From: Ziziphus jujuba | Taxonomy: Eukaryota > Streptophyta > Magnoliopsida > Rosales > Rhamnaceae | Assembly (NCBI RefSeq): GCF_031755915.1 | Contig: NC_083386.1 | Span: 10,354,001 to 10,418,000, forward strand | DNA: 64,000 bases | Reading direction: 5' to 3' | Shown here: piece after piece, positions 34,198 to 46,405 of the stretch | Numbering within the stretch: the stretch's first letter is position 1 | Layout: each line of letters starts with the position of its first letter | Made by a program: the position numbers and the translations under genes | The notes under the pieces: generated by a model | Database searches by the model: none | The model's input: the letters and a program-made list of their open reading frames with translations, nothing else | Told to the model about the DNA's origin: nothing

Positions 34198-37100
34198 TCA
34201 CTCCATTCTACGCATCTTCACATTGATTGGAATTTCCTTGTAGGACGTAACCTTCTCAGCTGCTCGACGTGATGGCCTTCCAACAGATGATCTTCGAAAT
34301 TCTTGAGTAACGGGTATAGGTGCAGTTTCTCCACCATCTTCCTTTATGACCGCTGATCCCAGCAACGATGGACCAACACCATGCAGTGAATCATCATACC
34401 TAGGAGAGACGGCAAACTTAGGATCATCCATATGAAATGAATCTTCATTAGCTTCTGTTTCTTCAGATTTAAACCCAGCACATTGCCTTCTTGAACAACT
34501 GTTAGGAAACCATAAAATAATATCTAAGTTTCTTTGGTCCTGAATATTTGCCTAAAATAAATTGAAATGACATAAATACATAAAGCAATTTAATATGCAA
34601 AAACAGACTTTTTGTTGTCGACACCATGCACTGAATCATCGCACCTAGGAGAGTTGGCAAAATTAGCATCATCCATTTTAAACGAGTCTTCATTAACTCC
34701 TGGTTCTTCAGGTTTAAACCTAGCAGATTGCCTTCTTGAACAATGCCCGTAAGGAAACCATAAAATAGCATGTAAGTTTCCTTGGTTCTGAATATTCCAC
34801 GAAATAAATCGAAATGATGTAAATGCATAAAGCAATAACATGCAAAACATACTTTTTGTTGTCAACTGTTTCTTTAGGGGAGACCGCTAATTTAGCATTA
34901 TCCATTTTAAATGAGTCTTCATTAGCTTCTAGTTCTTCATATTTAAACCTAGCAGATTGCCTTCTTAAACAACGCCTGTTTTGAAACCATATAGCAGCAT
35001 GTAAGTTTCCTCGGTTCTGAATATTTAACAAAATAAATCAAAACGATGCAAGTGCATAAAGCAGTAGCATGCAAAAACGTACTTTTTGTTTTCAACCGTT
35101 TGTTTAGCGTTCACTATAGAAGAGACAGCCAATTTAGCATCATCCATTTTAAATGAGTCTTCATTAGCTTCTTGCTCTTCAGATTTAAACCTAGCAGATT
35201 GCCTTCTTGAACAATGCCTGTTAGGAAACCATAAAATAACATGTAAGTTTCCTTGGTTCTGAATATTTCCCTAAATATATTGAAATGATGTAAATGCATA
35301 GAGCAATTAAACATGCAGAAACATACCTTTTGTTGCCAACCATCTCTTCAACATGGATTGCTTTAATAGTGAGAGGATCTAAAGCTGCATGCAAATCAGA
35401 AGTTAAAATGGTCGGAAACTTGGTACATCTAAGAGAATGTAAGAATAAACAAATTGCATAGAATGCTGATTACATTGGGCTTTTGATTGTTGTCTACGGT
35501 TTGCAATACCAGGTTTATTCACCTTAGCTGCTTGCGTGGATTCACCCGCCTCACCATACTTGTTTGCAACTTCCTTAAAATAGTAAAAACCAAAAAAGTT
35601 AAAGTACAGAATGCAAAAGAATAATTGTCAAACTTAATATAAACCATTTGGGCATTCTGCATACCTCATTTGCAGCATTTTGACATGTTACTCTTTTCAC
35701 CTTCTCCTAGAAAGCAAGGTTTATAATGTCAAAAAGATAATGCAATCAGATATGATAAATTTCATTGATTGAATTTAATACTGATTAAACTGACCTCTGC
35801 TTCCAATTTCATTGCTTTTAGAAACCCACTTTTGCATGCAAGCTCATGCTGGATTACCAAAAGCTGACAAGGACAGAAAAAATTCATTACACAGAATATG
35901 AGATGTATCAATATAACCTGAATTAAGTCATAAACTTACCCTATCTTTACCTGAATTAACTTCCTGCAAAAATATAGCATTTTAATTAGCAGTAGAAAAA
36001 TGTTGGTGGTACATCAACATAACTAAACCAAGGCTTCCATAAAATATAAGAATTTTTGAAATTTTTAAAAAATTACCAATGAAAGGTTGTGCTTACCCTC
36101 AGCATATGGCTGTTTGCCTGGGCTAGTTGCAAATTCTGTTGCTGTACCTTTTCCAGATTGGTTCTCAGTTTTAATATCTCTACCCGGCTCAATTCAAGAA
36201 GTTTACTGGCAACCAATATTAAGAAAATACAGAAAGAAAATGTAGGCCCGACAAAATTTGAACCAAAATAAAAAATAAAAATCAATAAACAACAACGAAT
36301 GAGAGCAACAGTAAATAAGCAAAACAAATTGAAAAAGAAAAAAGGATACTTCCTGTCAGCAAGAAGCTGCATCAGAATTGTATTTTCCTGAAAGCACGTT
36401 CAAAAGAGTAACCTTATAAAGTTAAACTAGCAACGTAGATAACCATAAATACAATGCATGATAGAGAGTTGTAAGAAGATAAACCTTGTGGAGCTTGTCA
36501 ACGTACTCCTCAGTTGCAACTTTAGCAGATTGCTGCTTTGCATCTTGGTTTGCTGGGTTAGATTGCTGATTCTGCAAATTGCTTATATCCATAAGCCTTT
36601 TTCTTGTGGGACCTCCTCCAGTTGAAGGTTTCTTTAAGATCTCCTCTCCTTTATTGATGTCTGCTACAACACCAATGATCTCAATTATTTAAGAAATCCT
36701 ATCCAAACCCTATAAATTAATCCAAGCCCCTAAATTGCCTCCCAGATAACTAAAGAAGATGAGAAAATTGAAAAATATAAAATGTTAAGATTTAAGCAAT
36801 CGAAATTCCACGGACTATAGGCACAGTTCAAAAGAGCCTGATTTTAAATTCTGTTCTTTCTACATTCATAGGCAGCCAAATCCCATATTGGTTTCCATCT
36901 GAAAGTTCATTCCCTTCTTTAGCATTTCCCCATCCTATTAATCCTAATGAAAGGGGCAGAGAACAGGTCAAAAGCATTCCCAAATTGGAACCTCATGCCC
37001 ATTCCAAATTTCTATATAAATTCCACAAAACCTTACATCTGAAACCTCTAGGGGACCAAAACAAATTTCTCAGAACTTAAAACCCTAAAAAAACCCACTG

Positions 37101-37396
37101 GCACTAAGTTTTAAATTAGCAATTCGACAAAATTCTTAACCTCCTTAACAACGCTAATCCCCAGTCTGCAAATGATGTTTCATCATAAAAATAAAATAAA
37201 AATAAAACTCAACGAATTATACGTACAAAGAAAACTTTAGAAGTTCAAGCAGCACAGAAAAAATCACAATTAAAAAAATTTTAATTAAAAAAAAAAAAAA
37301 AACCCAATATGCTTGTATTCGGTTCGAGAAAAACGGAGAGATAGACAGCAAGAACAGCTTACCTCCAAGACCGAAATTATCCGAAGCGTTGTCCAT
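34198..37396 (-). CDS. SGO1: Shugoshin, guardian of centromeric cohesion
   Basis: Shugoshin recruits PP2A to shield centromeric cohesin from separase. Exons splice in frame: 37396-37363, 36660-36485, 36387-36350, 36205-36097, 35963-35940, 35863-35795, 35706-35665, 35573-35474, 35384-35327, 35217-35083, 34975-34853, (34746-34609) and 34498-34198. That gives 448 residues, or 402 without the bracketed exon. The N-terminal part has GPTRKRLMDISNLQNQ and the coiled coil around LLADRNKLLELSRVEILKL and QQQNLQLAQANSHML. The C-terminus has the diagnostic basic motif RRSSVGRPSRRAAEKV then YKEIPINVKMRR. The exon encoding RRQSARFK..E..EANEDSF is present four times in tandem, the last copy being fused to the terminal exon. 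The bracketed copy has a mutated acceptor (ACGG for ACAG). SGO1 rather than SGO2 is a guess. Confidence 0.9.
34440..35240 (-). repeat. Tandem amplified exon of the shugoshin gene, 4 copies of 229-245 bp
   Basis: The exon core (attgccttctt on the plus strand) recurs at 34482, 34727, 34956 and 35198, with spacings of 245, 229 and 242 bp. Both the exon (about 123-138 bp) and the following intron are copied. All copies start in the same phase and end in the same phase, so any number can be included without a frame shift. The encoded repeat is R.CSRRQSARFK.EE.EANEDSF followed by KMDDAKLAVS-like text. Confidence 0.92.
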
Positions 37397-38824
37397 GGCG
37401 GATTGCCAAGCTCAAACCTTTATCTCTCTCTCTCTACCTGCTTCTTCTCTCTCCAAGTTCGCGTCGCCTGCGAAGTGTTCGACTCATTTTCTGAGCGAGG
37501 GAAGATGGGAAATTGGGAATTGAATGAGGGAAATAGAAGAGAATATACATCGGAGGGTAAAATCGTAAAATGGAATAGAGGGAGCTTTGAAAGCCAACGG
37601 ATCTCCGAAGTGAATCCGAGCCTATTTTGAATCTTAAAATAATACACCGAACCTAATAGCTAAACAACGACGAGGTGGGCGGTTTTTGAAGTCCTAATTT
37701 CTACTTATTGTTTATTACCAATACATTATTCATGTTTTTAAATTGTTGATTTTCTTGTAGTTTATAACCTTAATAAGAAATTTGGATAACAACATAATGC
37801 AATGTGGCAATAAATTTGTATCATATATTTATATACTTCATAGAGATTTTTTTTTTCTTTATGGATTTATAATTTCGAATTTAATTTAAAGTATTGATCG
37901 TTAAATCTTAAATTTAAATAAACATTGAAGCAGCTAAAAAACAATTATAAATAGACATTAAAAATCTAGAGTGAAAAATATTAGATAAGCATTTATAATC
38001 TTCAACCTTTAGGTTCAAATCCCCATATTTTAATATCATATAACAAAATAAAAAATGATAGACTTATTTTATTTTATTTTATTTTTTTTCAAAGAAAAAG
38101 AGTAAGGACATTTTTATGGAATTAGAAAAGTTTGAAAAAGTATTTTACGATGATCCATGTGACTACTGAAAGAATAGTGGAGGGTACAATAGAGAATTAG
38201 AAAACTAACCAAACAATAGGTCCTTTAATGGCGAATCGCACAGAAATGCCCAAAACCAACCCGTATGCCCAAATACACCCTCTCACAGCTCTCATTCAAT
38301 GTTTTCACAAACAAAACACTAATACACTCATAGAACACTTCAAATAATTGGTAAAACAATGAAAGACTCAAACTTTCTCTCTCAGACCCTGAAAACCAGC
38401 TCAATCTCTACGTTCTGTAGCTGACCCTGCAAGAAGAAGATGAAGATCGTTATATAGGTTGTTGCTGGAGCTGACGTGGAGAAGACTGCTGATGTGGGCC
38501 AATAGATTTAAACCTTTTTCTAACAACCGCGCTAACAATTCACACACCTTGCACGTGATTTAGTTAACCTCTTAAATCATTTAAGCATGTCAAAACGTCG
38601 TCGTCCCTCATAAATCATTTAAGCTGTGTTAGCAGCCTATTGGCTCATACCAAAACCAGAAAAAAACCCTCCCTCTTCTTCCTCGACTTTGAGCTGCTGT
38701 TCAAGCAGCTAAAAGCTCAACAAAGACTTCATCACATTTCACTGATCTTGAGGATTAAATCTTCACAGAACCCTTTTATTTGCATCTCCTTCCTACATCT
38801 TATCTTTTGAAATTAAAATCACAT

Positions 38825-38865
<41 letters not shown>

Positions 38866-41800
38866 AAAAAAAAAAGGAAGAATATGTTGGAAAGGGAAGC
38901 ATTATACAGAAAATGGGAGAGAAAAGAACAAATAAATAAAAATAAAATAAAAGGGAGAGCTGGTTATAAATAGCATATCTCTTTTATAGACTTTACTCTG
39001 TAAAATAACGACAAAAGCATAAATTAGTTCCTTTCTACAAACCAAATAAAGCTAGCTCAGGCCAAGAACAATCTAAATGCCATCTGCATTTCTTTGTATT
39101 TTTTTTTTTTCTTATATAAATATTGTGGCATCTGCATTTCTTTGTATATTCATATAAACAAAGCCAGCTTTCTACTGAATTCCATAGGGAGGGCAGGGGC
39201 ACTTGCCACCATAAATTTACCAGCGATATTAGGGTTTTAATCTTTGCTAGCATCAAGTAAGATAAGACTGACTCAAAATTGAAGAGATAGAAGAGGACAA
39301 GATAAGAATAACCATAGAGTAAGTCTATAATGGAGCATGGAAGCTACCAAAGTCATCGCAGGCAAAGTGTTGGTAGTATTTCAAGTTCATTCTTCATGTT
39401 CGGATCTACTCCAAAGATGTGACTCTTTAATGGACAGCCTCATGCTTAATGAATACATTGTGCGTCACGTCTTTTCTGATATGTTTAGTTCAGAATCTTT
39501 CATGAATTGTGTGTCATGTCTTTATGAATGTGTCCAAGTAGAGTGAAATTATTTCCCTCCAACCAGAAATCATTTAGATACCCGTCCACTCTGTGTCTAC
39601 ATATGTATACATACCCATAAACACAAGCACTTACTCATGCAGAGTCACAACAGAACCCAAACATAAATAAAACGATCAACAAATGAATTACATATTATCA
39701 TGTACTAATTTAAAATAATTATAAATAATGCTAGCCAGTTTATTGGTGCTGGACCCAGAAAGTTATTTTACTCAAACAGAACTAAGCAGCTAATTTTGAA
39801 TACGCAGTTACTAATTTATACTGCATGCATGGAATCGGAATTGGATTTTCTTCAATGTCCACCAAATGATGCAAGTTTCTATTTCCTTCTTCTTCTTCCT
39901 TCTTCTTTTTTTTTTTTTTTTTTGTGATAACTTTTTTGTTTTTTGTTCTTTATTTTTTTCGGGTGTCTTCTACAAGCTGAGATAATTGAACTGGCTAGTT
40001 GGCGCTTAATGATAAACCTGTTATGCCATGCACTAGTAATTATTCCATTCCAACTCTACAAATAAAATACTCCACTATGTGCAGTAGTATGCACAAGGTT
40101 TCTTATTTTTTACATGTACGAGCTACTATCAAAGCACTGTTCAAATACAAAGATCTAATGGATAAACAATAGTTCATCAGAAGCATATTTCTTCATAGAG
40201 CCCAATCATGCACTTTAACTTTAAGAATTTTTCTATTACTAATCCATCGTACACTCCTTGTAGCTATGAATTACATTTACTTTAAATGCTAACAGAACAG
40301 AACTTGCTTTAATCAAACACCAAAAGAAAAAGTAGAAAACATAAAGAAAGAGAAAGAGAAAAAAGTAAAAGGATAAAGAAATGCTTGATTTCATCATTTA
40401 TATACCGACAAAGAAGTTGTTAAACCTGTGAAAATGCTTGTCGACAATCAAATGATTTGTACCCTGCATCTTTCATCCAGAGAAATTTCAAATGGATTCT
40501 ACAAGTCAAGTTTTTATTATAAGATGAAACATTCTTAAATGTCTTACATATATTGAGGTTACCTTCAGGCTCGCAATGTCAAACAGGGTTTCGTTTGTCA
40601 TGGGCAGAAACGTAATTAACCTGGAAAAGTTTCTAATTTATAATCATATGATTTTGCAATGTTATTTCATCACTACAATATCAGTGATTTTGATAATCTA
40701 CTTAGAGAGTGATAAGTATTAAAACATAGAAATTTCGACAAATTACGAGTATATTAATGATGTACAGTATTAGTAACATTTTATGTAGAAACATTCAGCG
40801 AGATGCAGGGTGCCTCTGCTTTTTCAGGGATATAGTAAGGTACAAAAAGTTGAAGCAAATGAAGCATAAAAAGAGTATTAATTAAATAGTACGATTGTAC
40901 ATTTAAATCTGACATAAAAATATCATATATCAATTTATAAAAAAAAAAAAAAAAAAAACATATATATAATTCGAACTGTGTTGTTGGTACTAGATATTTT
41001 TGGTTGTTTAAAGTGATTTACCAATTAAGATAAAGAAAGTAAAATTTCCATATGAAAGGAATTTTTTTGGTGAACGGAATACAAACCTTGGAAATTTTGC
41101 AATTTTTATTAGTTAATAAGTTAATATGAAAGGAATTTTAACCACAATAGGAAAGAAGGTACACCTCTCACAAAAATCACAAGCATGAAGTCATAATAGC
41201 CAATATAGTATCCTAGATTGAAAAGCTTCTGAACTTACTTAAAGGCATTATTATACTATAGTGCTCTTACCCACTATTTCTTTTACGAATATAAAGTACT
41301 TTCTCTTATGGTTTAATTAATAGTTCATTGGTTCTTATTTGTGATAATTATAAATAATGCGATAGCAAGTTTATCCTATACTGGCACATCAGTAGTTAAA
41401 CCTGTGAAAACGCTATTATATGCTTGTTTCCAAATATTAATGATTTATGCTTTACTTTCTTCCAAAGATATTCCAATTGCAGCTTACAAGTAAAGGATTG
41501 AATTACAGAAGAACTTTGTAATAAGATGAAATATTCGTTAATATATAATATGATTCTTACCTTGATTGTCAAGAATGTAAAGCAATTTTACCCGGTATTG
41601 ATACTGCTACAGTCATTAATATCAGGAGGTTAACTTTGGAATCTGATAATTGATGAAATTTGGTGGAAGACACTGCAAAAAGGAGTATTGTCTAAGATCC
41701 CATGGGAAATCTTCTGTTATCGTTTTTCTCTTACTAACTACGAGAAATGGTAACCAACCTGGTATCTGAGCATTACTTCTCCATTTGCCATCTTCTTATC

Positions 41801-42172
41801 ATGTTTAAGTCTAACCCTCTTACCAAACATATGCTACAATACTAAACTTTTCCAAACCATGTTTTCCATGACACAGTCAAATTATAAAGTAAAGCAATAA
41901 AATACTTAAACTACAACACAATCAAATCGAAGTTTAATAAAAGTATAAGTTTGTTGCAAGGTAAGCATATACTCGAGTTAGCTTTGCATTCTATTGCAAC
42001 TTCAAGGTAAGAACATAGCTTTGGTGACTTTATTTAAATGTTCTCCCTCAAGGCTGCTAATACATACTACATCCTCTCCAACAATTAATTAGCCTCCCAC
42101 AAATTTATAAAAAAAAAAAAAAGAAAAAAAAAAAAAAAAGAAAGAGCTAGCCACCAAAAGCCTTTCACAACA
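37397..42172. other. Gene-poor stretch between shugoshin and the second resistance gene
   Basis: 37397-37520 probably holds the shugoshin promoter and leader (CT-rich on the plus strand). After that no gene is recognised in 4.6 kb. There is a (CA)n at 38828-38861, an A20 run near 40940 and an A-rich run just before 42173. Degenerate similarity between about 40420-40600 and 41390-41590 (both with 'gttaaacctgtgaaaa' and 'ataagatgaaa') suggests an old local duplication upstream of the resistance gene. Confidence 0.5.
38828..38861. repeat. (CA)n microsatellite
   Basis: Seventeen uninterrupted CA repeats, followed by a run of A. Confidence 0.97.
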
Positions 42173-45052
42173 ATGGCAGAATTTGTGTTTACAAAATTAG
42201 CGGAGTCCGTTTTATCCCAAACAGTAGAAAGAATTTCTGAGCTTCTCATGCAAGAAGCCGCTTCCTTGAAGAGTGTAAGGGATGATGTGGTGCTATTGCA
42301 AGAGGAATTGAGATCCCTTAAGGGCTTCGTAAAAGATGCAGACTCCAAGCAAGAGCATGACCTGGGCCTCCGAGAGTTGGTACGACTAGTCAAGGATGTA
42401 GCCTCTGGTGCAGAGGATGTTATCGAGAATTACATCCATGAAGTTGCCTCCTCTTACATCAAAGCTTTCCATAATAAAAGTGTTCGCGCCCAGATCAGCT
42501 TTGTCCGGGAAAGGATCAAAGTCATCTTTACAAGTATGCAGGCTTGTGGGATCACATCTGTTGCTGCTGGAGAGGCCGGGACGAGTAGTTCAATGGCAGA
42601 GCTGCAGCGGAGTTTGCGAAGATCATCCCCAAATAAAGAAGATAAGGATCTTATAATCTTGGATGAAAGCACCAAGGCTTTAACAGAAGAACTGACTAAG
42701 GAGGAAGATCAGCTCTGCATTGTCTCGGTAGTGGGCATGGGCGGTTTGGGTAAGACCACTCTTGCCAAGAAAGTGTTTAAAAATGTTAAACATCATTTTG
42801 ACACTGCAGCTTGGGTTTTTTTATCTCAAAGATTTGTCCCAAAAGATGTTTTCATTGAAATCTTGACCCAGATTTTGGGAAAAGATAAAATAGAGAAATT
42901 GAATGCTTTGAAAGAGCATGATCTAATTGAATTGCTTAAGGAAGAGCTCAAAGAGAAGAGGTATCTGGTGGTCCTTGATGACATATGGACGATTGCAGCT
43001 TGGGATTCTATAAAACGTGCTTTCCCACAAGGAAAGAACGGAAGCAAGCTTCTTTTTACCACTCGCAATAGGGAAGTATCAACGTCTGCTGGTCCTTCAA
43101 GCCCCCCAATTGAACCTCATTTTTTGACATCGGAAGAGAGTTTGAAGCTTCTACAACGAAAAGCATTCCCAAGAGGAGGTTGTCCACCAGAATTTAAGGA
43201 GTTGGGAATGGAGATGGCTCAAAAATGTGGAGGACTACCTCTTGCAGTGATCGTACTTGGAGGCTTGTTGAGTACAAAAAGTTCATTGGTTGAATGGGAG
43301 AGGGTGTTGGGAGACGTAAAATCGTACTTGAACAAAGTGCAATCACATCAACAATACGAAGGAGTGAATGAGATATTAGCGTTGAGCTACTATGATCTAC
43401 CTTACTACTTGAAACCCTGTTTTCTATATTTGGGCAACTTCCCAGAGGATTCCGAAATATCCAAAAGAAAATTGATATGTTTATGGATAGGAGAAGGATT
43501 TATACCCACAACGAGGACAAGAGAAGAGATGAAACAAACATTGGAAGCTGTAGCAGAAGGATACTTGGAAGAGCTGATCCACAGATGCATGGTTCAGGTG
43601 GAGAAAAGGGACCATACAGGAATAGGTGTCAAAACATGCCGCATGCATGATCTTATGCGAGACTTTTGTATATCCAAGGCAAGAGAGGAAAGCTTTGCTC
43701 AGATTATCCAGCAGCAGCATGAGAGCAACTCGTCTACTGATGTTTCTGCAGCTTCTTCATTTGAGCATTTGGATGGTAGTCATTCCCGAAGACTAGTCAT
43801 TCATCCTGGTGTTGATCTTTGTTTCAAAAAACCTTGGGCATGCAGCACCCTTTTCAGAAAGCTACTTGTTTGCAATAATAATCCATCTTCTTCGTCTTCT
43901 TCTTCTTCTTCATTGGTGGAGTCTAAGTGGGTGGAACAGCAGGTACATCCCAATCTTCGTTCTCTTTTGTGTTTGGGTGGCATTCTTTCTTTATCAACAT
44001 TAAAATCAAGCAATTTCAGAATGTTGAGGGTGCTGGAACTTCATTTTCGTTCTAGATCTAAAATTCCTGGAGGCATTGGTAATTTAATTTGCTTGAGATA
44101 TTTGTGTCTCCGGTCTGATCATGAAATAAGTCTGCCATCCTCCATAGGTAATCTGCACAATTTGCACATTCTAGATCTCAAAGATAATTGGGATCTCATA
44201 GGATCAGTAGGCATGATATCAAGATTGATACGTTTGAGACATCTGTCACTTCCTTATTCCATTGGGTATAAGCAGAATGATTTTCGAATAGATAAACTAA
44301 AAGACATTGAGACTCTAGAGTATATACCAGCTTATGTGTTGATTAGATCATATGATGCACTACACAAGTTGACTAATCTTCGAAGCATATCGATATTCTA
44401 TCGTCGTGATCATTATAATTATAATGACGATGATGTGAGAAGGGTGTTGGGGTCCCAAATCGTTCAATCAGGCCGCCTAACATCCTTGGAAATATGGATA
44501 TGCAGCACCGAAGCTAGATTTCCAAGTCTGGAATCACTTTCCTCATGTCATAGTCTCTCTAAATTACTTTTGTATGGGGAGATGAAATTCCAACAACAAC
44601 AAGGATTAATACATCTTCCACAAAGCCTTACCAAATTGATTCTATCTCGGTCTGAGATGGTGCAGGACCCAATGCCAGTGTTGGAGAATAAGCTACCAAA
44701 TTTAAGGTTTCTTATGTTTTATTTAAATGCATATGTTGGTTCTAAAATGGTTTGCTCTGCCCATGGATTTCCAAACTTAGACACTCTTCAACTCTGGCGG
44801 TTAGACAATTTAAGAGAGTGGATAGTAGAGAAAGGTGCGATGCCGAGTCTCAAGAAATTAACCATTGAACATATTCAGAAATTAGAGATGATTCCAAAAG
44901 GCTTGGAATTTGTGACTTCCCTCAAAGAATTGGAAATTGAAGACATGAAGAATTCCTTCTGCGAGAAGCTTCAAGTGAAAAACGGAATTGAAGGGCAAGA
45001 TTACTACAAAATCCGACACATACCCTCTATCTCTTTTGTCAGGGTTCGCTAA
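42173..45052 (+). CDS. CC-NB-ARC-LRR disease resistance protein (RPP8/RPP13-like class)
   Basis: Uninterrupted 959-residue frame starting MAEFVFTKLAESVL. An Rx-type coiled coil fills residues 1-130, with GAEDVIENYI (79-88) as the EDVID motif. The NB-ARC domain has the P-loop GMGGLGKTT (188-196), kinase-2 LVVLDDIW (265-272), LLFTTRN (293-299), GLPL (354-357), CFLYLGNFPED (416-426) and an orthodox MHD (491-493). A serine run of nine or ten residues lies near 573-583, just before the LRRs (about 590-945), and is encoded by a TCT/TCC repeat. It is a member of the same family as the gene at 5582, about 34 kb away, and the two share blocks such as KTCR(M/L)HDLMRDFC. There is no intron. The scrap at 2338-2527 is most like this gene's end. 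Recognised effector unknown. Confidence 0.95.
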   Translation: MAEFVFTKLAESVLSQTVERISELLMQEAASLKSVRDDVVLLQEELRSLKGFVKDADSKQEHDLGLRELVRLVKDVASGAEDVIENYIHEVASSYIKAFHNKSVRAQISFVRERIKVIFTSMQACGITSVAAGEAGTSSSMAELQRSLRRSSPNKEDKDLIILDESTKALTEELTKEEDQLCIVSVVGMGGLGKTTLAKKVFKNVKHHFDTAAWVFLSQRFVPKDVFIEILTQILGKDKIEKLNALKEHDLIELLKEELKEKRYLVVLDDIWTIAAWDSIKRAFPQGKNGSKLLFTTRNREVSTSAGPSSPPIEPHFLTSEESLKLLQRKAFPRGGCPPEFKELGMEMAQKCGGLPLAVIVLGGLLSTKSSLVEWERVLGDVKSYLNKVQSHQQYEGVNEILALSYYDLPYYLKPCFLYLGNFPEDSEISKRKLICLWIGEGFIPTTRTREEMKQTLEAVAEGYLEELIHRCMVQVEKRDHTGIGVKTCRMHDLMRDFCISKAREESFAQIIQQQHESNSSTDVSAASSFEHLDGSHSRRLVIHPGVDLCFKKPWACSTLFRKLLVCNNNPSSSSSSSSSLVESKWVEQQVHPNLRSLLCLGGILSLSTLKSSNFRMLRVLELHFRSRSKIPGGIGNLICLRYLCLRSDHEISLPSSIGNLHNLHILDLKDNWDLIGSVGMISRLIRLRHLSLPYSIGYKQNDFRIDKLKDIETLEYIPAYVLIRSYDALHKLTNLRSISIFYRRDHYNYNDDDVRRVLGSQIVQSGRLTSLEIWICSTEARFPSLESLSSCHSLSKLLLYGEMKFQQQQGLIHLPQSLTKLILSRSEMVQDPMPVLENKLPNLRFLMFYLNAYVGSKMVCSAHGFPNLDTLQLWRLDNLREWIVEKGAMPSLKKLTIEHIQKLEMIPKGLEFVTSLKELEIEDMKNSFCEKLQVKNGIEGQDYYKIRHIPSISFVRVR

Positions 45053-46405
45053 TTTTATTTTTATTTTTTATATTATTTTTTTTCATTTGGTTAAACTTAA
45101 AACATTCATTTGAATTTTATTTTATTTTTTTCAAAGTTTTATTTGTCTCGTGATGCACAAACTCTGCTGGTTTGTTTTGAGTTTTGACAAGGCAGCCGGT
45201 TTTCTTTGTTTTTGTTTTTTTATTGTTATTAGTATGTAATATTGTATTTTTTGATAAATGTGTAATATTGTATTTTTTTTTTTTTTTGTAAATATGTGTA
45301 ACATTGTATTGTGCATATATCAAGTCAGAAGAGGAGATTTTTATTCATAATACTTATCCAATTTTGGAGCCAAATTAAGCCCTCCCCTTTAATTTAGATA
45401 TTGTTGCAGTGGTTAAAAAAAGCAATATGGCTATAAAGTACAAGTCTTCCACTTTTGACATGAAAATAAAAAACCTGCCGGTCTGAAAATTAAAAACTAA
45501 TAATAATAATAAAAAGAATCTTCAAATTAAACTTTTCGTTATTTGTGCAAATCAACCAAATGACTTTCAGCTTTTAGGGAATATTATATAAAATAGCAAG
45601 GTCGTTCTCATAATCATTATGAGAAATAGAACCGTCTTTTGTTCAATTTTGTTTTCCTTTTCTGTTTGGTCATTGTCTATTTAATTCCGTTATCTTTTAA
45701 CCATAATTTGCATTTCTCATTTAATTGTAATATTTATTTAAATTTATTATATAACTATATTTTTTAATCAACGGATATATAAGGATTTTTGGAGGATGAA
45801 GCCCAAAGGAATACAGACGGGCCGAACATGCACCAGCCCGTATACGAACCAGATTTTTGGGGCTTTAGTCTATATGGAGTTTTTTGGTCCAATACTCTTA
45901 ATTTGACCCAAAACTTGAAAATGTTGAGGCCCATTAAAATAAAATTCTGACTAACAAACGACTTCGGCCACCCTGGTCCCGTTGTCTCATTTTCCTTCAC
46001 ATTTCATAAAGCTTAAAATCAAAGGGAATTTGGCCCAATGCCCTTCTTTCAAGGCCTCTAATGAAATATACCCCTTATTTTTTAGTTTTTTTTTTATCTC
46101 CAATGAAAGTAAAAATTACTTTACTTTCCTTTCTTCATTCTTTCAGTCCGAGAAACCCACAGTCTTTAGTTTCTGCACTCGGCTTTTCTATTTTTCTTCA
46201 TTCCCCAGAAAACCCACACACAATCTCATTAAGAAAAAAAAAAAAATCCGTGCTCCATCTCTCTGCATCTCTTACCTCTTCTCTTGGAAACATATGAAAG
46301 ACTAAGGAAAAATTGCGTTTGAGATAAGGATCTGTGTATTTTGATTGTTTTTTTTTTTTTTTTTTTAAGCTTGGGTTTTTGCTTGATTGGTGAAAGGCGA
46401 AGACG
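45053..46405. other. Intergenic DNA and leader of the YAE1-like gene
   Basis: No gene recognised. CT-rich DNA at about 46125-46290 is typical of a transcribed leader. The first exon of the next gene begins at 46406. Confidence 0.5.

Noticed and set aside
34502..35314. Overlapping 60-108 codon frames in the shugoshin 3' half as separate genes
   Set aside because: They are exon copies read through introns. Correct splicing explains all of them.
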